NCBI GenBank assembly: GCA_023700885.1
Contig: JAMPYA010000141.1
Coordinates: forward strand, 1 to 5,847
Origin: Flavobacteriaceae bacterium
GTDB lineage: Bacteria; Bacteroidota; Bacteroidia; Flavobacteriales; Flavobacteriaceae
Length of the DNA stretch: 5,847 bases
Direction: 5' to 3'
The notes beneath the pieces are model-generated. The model did not search any database, was not told the origin of the DNA, and saw only the letters and a program-made list of their open reading frames with translations. Positions 1 through 4,371 of the stretch are shown here, piece by piece (the stretch's first letter is position 1; each line of letters begins with the position of its first letter). Made by a program: the position numbers and the translations under genes.

Positions 1-546
1 AGCGCCAAATTCACATTGAGCGGGATTGTATCCTTTACTCCAAGGTGAAGTTTCATCAACAACTTCTTTATTAGCATCCCAAACGATTAATACATCACTA
101 AATGAAATAGGATCTCCACAAGTCCATTTAAAATCAGTAGTTAACTGTTTTGTCTTCTCACCAGCCCCTTTAGTTGATTCAATTTCCCCTAACCATCTAG
201 TTATATTATAAATGGAATCGTTAATTGTTACTGTTGCAAAAATTCTTGCTTTTTGAACGCTTCCAGTCTGGTTTTGAGTGTAGTGCATAAAAATTGCTAC
301 ATTATCATATACTGTACCGGGACTACAAGTTTCCATAACATCCGCTAAATCAACACCATTAATTTCAGCACTTAGATATACATTTTCAACATTAAAATTA
401 TTGGATGTACAGTTAAAACCTGCTAATCTTAAATCAGGTCTTTCAGGTGTAAATTGAAAACTTTCTAACTGCTGTCCAAATGTTGTTAAGGTTGATAACA
501 ATAGTATGGAAACTATTAAAATCTTGAGTAATTTATTTTTTTTCAT
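1..546 (-). CDS. N-terminal part of a large secreted protein (probable T9SS cargo), cut by the window edge
   Basis: An open frame of 182 codons runs from an ATG at 546-544 to the left edge with no stop. An in-frame TAA at 561-559 makes this ATG the first possible start. Residues 1-24 form a clear Sec signal peptide: Lys-rich start (MKKNKLLK), a hydrophobic core (ILIVSILLLSTL), and probable cleavage after TTFG before QQ, which is typical of flavobacteria. The mature part is beta-rich, with Cys46, Cys74, Cys143 and Cys178, a central stretch with KARIFATVTI, and the segment FKWTCGDPISFSDVLIVW near the visible end. From memory, this resembles the N-terminal region of very large flavobacterial proteins that end in gliding-motility C-terminal domains, but the C-terminus needed to prove it is outside the window. 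The gene has its own candidate promoter and follows the terminator of the module to its right. An A8 run lies in codons 2-4. The call of a secreted protein is firm; the adhesin/T9SS cargo call is inference. Confidence 0.75.
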   Translation of the reverse strand, partial: MKKNKLLKILIVSILLLSTLTTFGQQLESFQFTPERPDLRLAGFNCTSNNFNVENVYLSAEINGVDLADVMETCSPGTVYDNVAIFMHYTQNQTGSVQKARIFATVTINDSIYNITRWLGEIESTKGAGEKTKQLTTDFKWTCGDPISFSDVLIVWDANKEVVDETSPWSKGYNPAQCEFGA

Positions 547-667
547 ATTACCGGAATATTAATTGTTATAAAATGACCAAAACCACTATTATTAAAAATA
601 GCAACTCTACCATTTAATGCTTTAAATATTTTTGATTTTTGGGGCGAATTGGTATAACTTCTCCTCT

Positions 668-685
668 TCGTTTTTAGTAAAACGA
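668..685 (-). promoter_or_regulatory. Small hairpin in the leader of the left-hand gene
   Basis: A perfect 7-bp inverted repeat with a 4-nt loop (TCGTTTT, TAGT, AAAACGA on the plus strand). On the minus-strand transcript the hairpin is followed at once by a purine-rich stretch, AGAGGAGAAG, about 110-120 nt before the start codon at 546. It would lie inside the mRNA leader if the promoter at 792-764 is correct. Function is unknown; it could affect leader stability or translation. Confidence 0.35.
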
Positions 686-763
686 CGGGATTAAAGGAAA
701 TTATAAAAGTTATAATTGAAAGTAATTTTTTGATCATATATTCATCCATTAAATTTAACCTTA

Positions 764-792
764 CAAATGCAAAACTGCATATATATACCAAA
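764..792 (-). promoter_or_regulatory. Candidate Bacteroidota-type promoter for the left-hand secreted protein
   Basis: On the minus strand a -33-type box TTTG (792-789) is followed, after 17 bp, by TGCATTTG (771-764), which matches the Bacteroidota -7 consensus TANNTTTG at all but one defined position (G for A). The spacing falls within the range described for Flavobacterium housekeeping promoters. Transcription would start near 757-760, giving a leader of about 210 nt before the ATG at 546. The boxes overlap two dyads (784-799 and 767-780), which suggests possible regulator binding. AT-rich DNA gives chance matches, so this is a moderate call. Confidence 0.45.
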
Positions 793-799
793 CGGTATA
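767..799. promoter_or_regulatory. Two adjacent dyads with AAAC spacers, possible operator
   Basis: Plus-strand 784-799 reads TATACC-AAAC-GGTATA and 767-780 reads ATGCA-AAAC-TGCAT. Both are perfect inverted repeats around the same 4-nt AAAC spacer, with centres 18 bp apart. The first overlaps the predicted -33 box and the second overlaps the predicted -7 box of the minus-strand promoter, which is where a repressor would bind. No regulator gene is visible in the window, so the operator role is inference. Confidence 0.35.
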
Positions 800-826
800 A
801 AATTTCTATAGGGGAGAAAATTATAC

Positions 827-855
827 TTATTAAGCGTTTATAATATGCTTAATAA
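827..855. repeat. Perfect 9-bp inverted repeat upstream of the candidate promoter
   Basis: TTATTAAGC (827-835) and GCTTAATAA (847-855) are exact reverse complements separated by 11 bp. The element lies about 35-63 bp upstream of the predicted -33 box of the left-hand gene. This geometry fits a dimeric activator or repressor site with half-sites about two helical turns apart, or a weak hairpin. There is no T-run, so it is not a terminator. Confidence 0.4.
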
Positions 856-862
856 CAATTAA

Positions 863-914
863 AAGTATCTATAAAAGACATTAAATCCTTTGTAAGGACT
901 TATAAAAGATACTT
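863..914. repeat. Possible two-part stem-loop
   Basis: An outer 8-bp stem pairs AAGTATCT (863-870) with AGATACTT (907-914). An inner 5-bp stem pairs TCCTT (886-890) with AAGGA (894-898) around a TGT loop, with unpaired sequence between the stems. A direct repeat TATAAAAGA also occurs at 870-878 and 901-909. The element lies upstream of the predicted promoter, so it would not be in that leader unless transcription starts further upstream. Chance is a real alternative in AT-rich DNA. Confidence 0.3.
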
Positions 915-1151
915 CATCTTTTAAACCGAAGGTTAGTAATGGTATTAGCAATTTCTTAATAAATACAAGGGCTACAAAGGCAACCTACTAATTATAACGA
1001 TACGGTTTATTATAATTATGAGAGCTAAATTAAATCATTTTTAAATAAATAGCAATATAAATTGAAAATATTTTTGAATAATTAATTTATAGCACCATCA
1101 AAAAAAATGATACTTCAATAATTTTTCAATCAATTTTATGCAACATAAGTA

Positions 1152-1184
1152 TTTTAAAAAACCCTCAACAAATTGTTGAGGGTT
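1152..1184 (-). terminator. Rho-independent terminator after the OmpA-type gene
   Basis: An 11-bp perfect stem (AACCCTCAACA at 1160-1170 with TGTTGAGGGTT at 1174-1184) closes a 3-nt loop. On the minus strand the stem runs into a T-tract (GGGTTTTTTAAAATA). It lies about 40 nt beyond the stop codon at 1223-1225 and is the natural end of the three-gene module. It also separates that module from the next gene to the left. Confidence 0.88.
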
Positions 1185-1222
1185 CTCATCTACTCAATAT
1201 AATTTCTGGGGAAATTATTTCC

Positions 1223-3202
1223 TTATTTTTTATCTATTAGGTCTAAAGGGTTAACAACTTCTGTCTCTTTTCCGCAAATATCGGGATACAACTTTCTAAT
1301 TTCATCAATATTGGTTACCACAAATTCTGTTCTTCTGTTTAACTGATGTTCAGGTTCGGTACATTTTACTCCATCAGCACAATTATTAACTAATACTGTT
1401 TCTCCATAACCTTTTGCTGAAATTCTGGAAGCATCTATTCCTTTGTTGATGATATATTGAACAGTAGCATCGGCTCTTCTAAATGATAATTTTTGATTGT
1501 ATTGATTGCTACCTCTACTATCAGTATGTGAACCTCCTTCAATTATTAACTCAGGATATTTTTTCATAACCGTTACAATTTTGTTTAACTCTATAGCAGC
1601 ATCTTCTCTGATATTGAATTTGTCAAAATCAAAATAAATTGGATCAATTTTAATAATGCATTTTCCTCTTTCCATTACAAATTCTTTTTTTAACACTAAT
1701 GGAACTACCATTTTTTTCCCTTCTGCAGAGAAAAACTCTTTGGTATCTGATTCATATGCTATTTTACTTCCTATCAATTTATATTTATATTCTGTTTCAA
1801 TCTCAAAGTTGAATTGAGCATCTGCGCTCACTATCATTTGTTGAAGTTCTTTACCATATTCATCATACAAGACCACTTTGGCTCCGGGTATTAATGCTCC
1901 TGTACCTAATTCGGTTACATCGCCACTTACATATGATATTCTTTTAAAGAATGTATAAATATCATCATCACCAACACCACCTGGTCTATTAGAAGATAAA
2001 AAACCTTTATTTAATTCTTCTTTATAAACAAAAGCAAAATCATCATAATTACTATTTATAGGTTTTCCCATATTTACAGGAAGCATGTTATCTGATTTTA
2101 AATCAACTTTAAATATATCTAGCAATCCCAAACCTAAATGTCCATTTGATGAAAAATATAAATTATTATCATCTACAAAAGGAAACATCTCTGCACCTTC
2201 AGTATTAATTGTTTTTCCTAGATTTTTAGGTTCACCAAATAAACCATTTCCTAAAATATCTACCACATAGATATCTGTAGCTCCAAAACCTCCTGACATA
2301 TCTGAAGTGAAATAAAGTTTTGTTCCATCCGGACTTATGGCCGGATGACCCATTGAATAGTCTTCTGAATTTATTGAAATTGGTTCTGGTGCTGACCATT
2401 TTTCATTTTCAAGTCTTGAGGTGAAAATTTTTAAATTGCTGAATTTGTCTTTATCGTACAATAATTTATTTCCCTTCGAATTATTTCTTGTAAAATACAG
2501 TGTTTTTCCGTCAGGTGAAAAGCTTGAAGATCCATCATGAAATGGTTTATTTATTTTTTCTGAAAATAATTCGACTCCAAAAGCATCACTTTTACGAGCT
2601 TCATAATCAGTAATATATAATTCTAAATAAGGTTGATTAGTCCGATTGTAAATTGCGCCATTTTTATCATTAAGTGCATCTTTATTAACAGAAGTAAAGA
2701 CAATGTCATCATTATAAAAGAGTGCACTAAAATCTGAAAATGGGGTATTGAAAGGAGCATTTTTAATTTTGTATTTATCAGGCTTTTCTAAAATTGATTT
2801 TAGCGTTGCTTTTTCATTTTCATAGTTCAGAACTCTAAGTTCATCTGGATTTGCTTCCTTATATTTTTGAAACCATTTATCTGACTCTTCACTTTTATTA
2901 ACAGCTTTTAACACTTGACTATATTTAAAGTATTCTATCGTTTTTACTTCAGGTTCAAACTTTTCCATTAATATTTGGTACCATTCATAAGCTTTCTCCA
3001 TTTGAGAATTATTGTAATAGGAATCAACTAGCATCTGAAGTAACTTTTGGTTATCCATATTTTTCTTGATAATTACTTCTAATATAGAGGCAGATTTAGC
3101 ATACTCCATTTTATCAAAATGCATTTGTGCTGTTTTGATATTATTTTGTCCATAAATATTTAAGGACAAAGTTGTTATGATGATTAATATTAGCCGTTTC
3201 AT
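1223..3202 (-). CDS. TPR/PD40-propeller/OmpA-C protein, PorE-like T9SS-associated peptidoglycan-binding protein
   Basis: A 659-residue exported protein. Residues 1-18 are a signal peptide (MKRLILIIITTLSLNIYG, then QNN). Residues about 22-120 are TPR-like helices (FDKMEYAKSASILE, AYEWYQILMEKF). Residues about 150-420 form a PD40/WD40-type beta-propeller with recurring SPDGKTLYFTR (229-239), SPDGTKLYFTSD (290-301), DDNNLYFSSNGH (344-355) and GFLSSNRPGG (400-409). Residues about 425-507 look like a carboxypeptidase-regulatory-like beta-sandwich. Residues about 515-630 are an OmpA C-terminal domain with YFDFDK, SHTDSRGS, YNQKLSFRRA and NRRTEF; Asp561 and Arg576 are at the expected diaminopimelate-binding positions. 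This domain order and length match PorE of Porphyromonas gingivalis, which links the T9SS to the cell wall; many flavobacterial paralogues sit beside SprF-like genes. No lipobox Cys follows the signal. The start is the ATG at 3202; the upstream sequence is AT-rich without a Shine-Dalgarno motif. It lies 110 bp downstream of the SprF-like gene and is probably co-transcribed with it. The exact role of this paralogue is inferred. Confidence 0.9.
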   Translation of the reverse strand: MKRLILIIITTLSLNIYGQNNIKTAQMHFDKMEYAKSASILEVIIKKNMDNQKLLQMLVDSYYNNSQMEKAYEWYQILMEKFEPEVKTIEYFKYSQVLKAVNKSEESDKWFQKYKEANPDELRVLNYENEKATLKSILEKPDKYKIKNAPFNTPFSDFSALFYNDDIVFTSVNKDALNDKNGAIYNRTNQPYLELYITDYEARKSDAFGVELFSEKINKPFHDGSSSFSPDGKTLYFTRNNSKGNKLLYDKDKFSNLKIFTSRLENEKWSAPEPISINSEDYSMGHPAISPDGTKLYFTSDMSGGFGATDIYVVDILGNGLFGEPKNLGKTINTEGAEMFPFVDDNNLYFSSNGHLGLGLLDIFKVDLKSDNMLPVNMGKPINSNYDDFAFVYKEELNKGFLSSNRPGGVGDDDIYTFFKRISYVSGDVTELGTGALIPGAKVVLYDEYGKELQQMIVSADAQFNFEIETEYKYKLIGSKIAYESDTKEFFSAEGKKMVVPLVLKKEFVMERGKCIIKIDPIYFDFDKFNIREDAAIELNKIVTVMKKYPELIIEGGSHTDSRGSNQYNQKLSFRRADATVQYIINKGIDASRISAKGYGETVLVNNCADGVKCTEPEHQLNRRTEFVVTNIDEIRKLYPDICGKETEVVNPLDLIDKK

Positions 3203-3221
3203 ATGTGAATATTTATTTGTT

Positions 3222-3301
3222 TTTCATTTGTCATATGGAATACGCCAGTTTGATGAATATTTTCATTCGTATTTGTGTTTTTGCAAACATGGCTATTTCA
3301 T
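3222..3301. repeat. Intercistronic stem-loop element, copy A
   Basis: Plus-strand ATGGAATACGCCA (3235-3247) pairs with TGGCTATTTCAT (3290-3301), allowing one bulged C and one G-U pair, around a 42-nt loop. The element starts about 11 nt after the SprF-like stop (3313) and fills most of the spacer before the OmpA-type gene. It is homologous to copy B at 4293-4363: on the minus strand both carry GGCGT, TCCAT and TGACAAAT in the same order, followed by an A-rich stretch. There is no T-run after it, so it is more likely an intercistronic processing or stability element than a terminator. Function is unknown. Confidence 0.5.
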
Positions 3302-3312
3302 AAGTTTAGGTA

Positions 3313-4251
3313 TTAAAAGAATCTTGGTGATCTAACTTTTTTTACTATTTCAATAAACTCATATCTCAACATGAATTCGTGGGTTCCATTGTTATAATAT
3401 CTCAAATTAGAAGTTGTATTATCAAAAGCATAACCAATATTCAAATTTTGATTAATTTGAAATCCTGCTAAGGCACTTACTGAATCATCCCAACGATAGG
3501 CTGCTCCCAATGTAAACTTCTCATTAAATAAAAAGTTCGCTGAAAAATCTGCTATCCATGGAGCTCCTGATACCGCTTTAGCTAATACTGCCGGTTTAAA
3601 TTTAACCTTATCATTCAGATCAAATACATACCCTCCTATCAAATAATAATGTAATCTTTCCTTATCTATCGACACATTTACATTGTCAAAATAAGAATTG
3701 GTCATGAAATTAGGAACTGAAAGTCCGACATACCATTTATCTGAATAATAAAAGAATCCCGCTCCGATAGTTAAAAATACTTCACTGATATTTTCATCAA
3801 AAACTACATCAGGGAATTCATATAATCCTTTAGAAAAATCGACATCAAAAAACCGTGCTCCAGCTTTTAATCCAAATGCTAACTTATTGTTATCACTTGT
3901 ATTTACTGTATAAGAAAAATTAGCATCTAAAAAGGTCTCATTGGCCGGACCTAAATTATCATTGATTATTGATAATCCTAATCCTACATTTTTCTGCAAG
4001 GGGGTGTGAAGCCCCAAGGTTTGTGTCTTGGGAGCTCCTTCTAGTCCTACCCATTGTGATCTATGCAGCGCATTAACTACTAAATGATCCATAGATCCTG
4101 CATATCCAGGATTAACACTCATCGTATTATACATGTATTGTGTATACTGAGGATCCTGTTGTGAATAGCTAACTGCACTTACTAATAAGACTGCAATTAA
4201 GCCTTTCTGAATTATATGTTTGAATTTCATATCCACCAATTTTAGTTTCAT
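3313..4251 (-). CDS. PorP/SprF family type IX secretion system membrane protein
   Basis: A 312-residue outer-membrane beta-barrel protein. After the signal peptide the mature chain opens with QQDPQYTQYMYNTMSVNPGYAGS, the hallmark start of the PorP/SprF family. It continues with amphipathic strand pairs such as VGLGLSIINDNLGP, LAFGLKAGARFF, WYVGLSVPNF and FTLGAAYRWDDSVSALAGFQI, and ends with HEFMLRYEF and RSPRFF. In Flavobacterium johnsoniae, SprF is needed to secrete the adhesin SprB, and relatives encoded next to type B sorting-domain proteins are thought to serve their neighbours; the same is inferred here for the upstream large protein. Two starts are possible: ATG 4251, or ATG 4230 (residue 8). 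The latter gives a more usual signal peptide (MKFKHIIQKGLIAVLLVSAVSYS) and is preceded by GGTGG. It lies 120 bp downstream of the large protein gene, in the same direction. Confidence 0.93.
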   Translation of the reverse strand: MKLKLVDMKFKHIIQKGLIAVLLVSAVSYSQQDPQYTQYMYNTMSVNPGYAGSMDHLVVNALHRSQWVGLEGAPKTQTLGLHTPLQKNVGLGLSIINDNLGPANETFLDANFSYTVNTSDNNKLAFGLKAGARFFDVDFSKGLYEFPDVVFDENISEVFLTIGAGFFYYSDKWYVGLSVPNFMTNSYFDNVNVSIDKERLHYYLIGGYVFDLNDKVKFKPAVLAKAVSGAPWIADFSANFLFNEKFTLGAAYRWDDSVSALAGFQINQNLNIGYAFDNTTSNLRYYNNGTHEFMLRYEFIEIVKKVRSPRFF

Positions 4252-4292
4252 CTGTTTATATTTATTGTTTAGTTAGACAAGCTCACTATAAA

Positions 4293-4363
4293 TTTTATTT
4301 GTCAGATGGAACGCCCATAATAATGTCCTTGTGTGTCAATTAAAATTGTCATGGGTGTTTCAT
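4293..4363. repeat. Intercistronic stem-loop element, copy B
   Basis: Plus-strand ATGGAACGCCCAT (4306-4318) pairs over its full 13 bp, with two G-U pairs, with ATGGGTGTTTCAT (4351-4363). The loop is 32 nt and contains a further small dyad, CAATT-AA-AATTG (4337-4348). On the minus strand the element begins 8 nt after the stop of the large secreted protein and is followed by TGACAAATAAAA. It is homologous in sequence and position to copy A at 3222-3301. On the minus-strand transcript the two G-U pairs become A-C mismatches, so the fold is stronger when read on the plus strand. Function is unknown. Confidence 0.5.
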
Positions 4364-4371
4364 ATTAATAA

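Larger units (their letters stand above)
547..1222. other. 676-bp AT-rich intergenic region
   Basis: This stretch separates the stop of the OmpA-type gene from the start of the left-hand secreted protein. On the minus strand it contains, in order, the terminator (1184-1152), about 230 bp of AT-rich sequence in which I see nothing convincing, a possible stem-loop (914-863), a perfect 9-bp inverted repeat (855-827), a candidate promoter with two overlapping dyads (799-764), and a leader of about 210 nt with a small hairpin (685-668). I found no tRNA-like cloverleaf and no convincing plus-strand gene. One 82-codon minus-strand frame (791-543) is discussed under findings and is not called as a gene. 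Confidence 0.7.

Noticed and set aside
26..211. Plus-strand open frame of 61 codons
   Set aside because: It lies antisense to the secreted-protein gene, which has a signal peptide and sensible composition. The plus-strand product has no recognisable features.
627..634. Plus-strand TATTTTTG, an exact match to the -7 promoter consensus
   Set aside because: There is no TTG/TTTG at a proper distance upstream and no plus-strand gene follows. A similar lone match at 1069-1076 was rejected for the same reason.
1201..1222. Short palindromes next to the OmpA-type stop (AATTTC-TGGG-GAAATT and GGAAATTATTTCC)
   Set aside because: They are short and AT-rich, overlap one another, and lie ahead of a much stronger terminator. 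I see no reason to assign a function.
2085..2270. Plus-strand open frame of 61 codons
   Set aside because: It lies wholly inside the propeller-coding part of the OmpA-type gene on the other strand and is a shadow frame.
4293..4363. Copy B stem-loop as a Rho-independent terminator between the large protein and SprF-like genes
   Set aside because: The stem has two A-C mismatches on the minus-strand transcript, a 32-nt loop and no T-run after it, and I see no consensus promoter for the next gene in the spacer. Read-through seems more likely.
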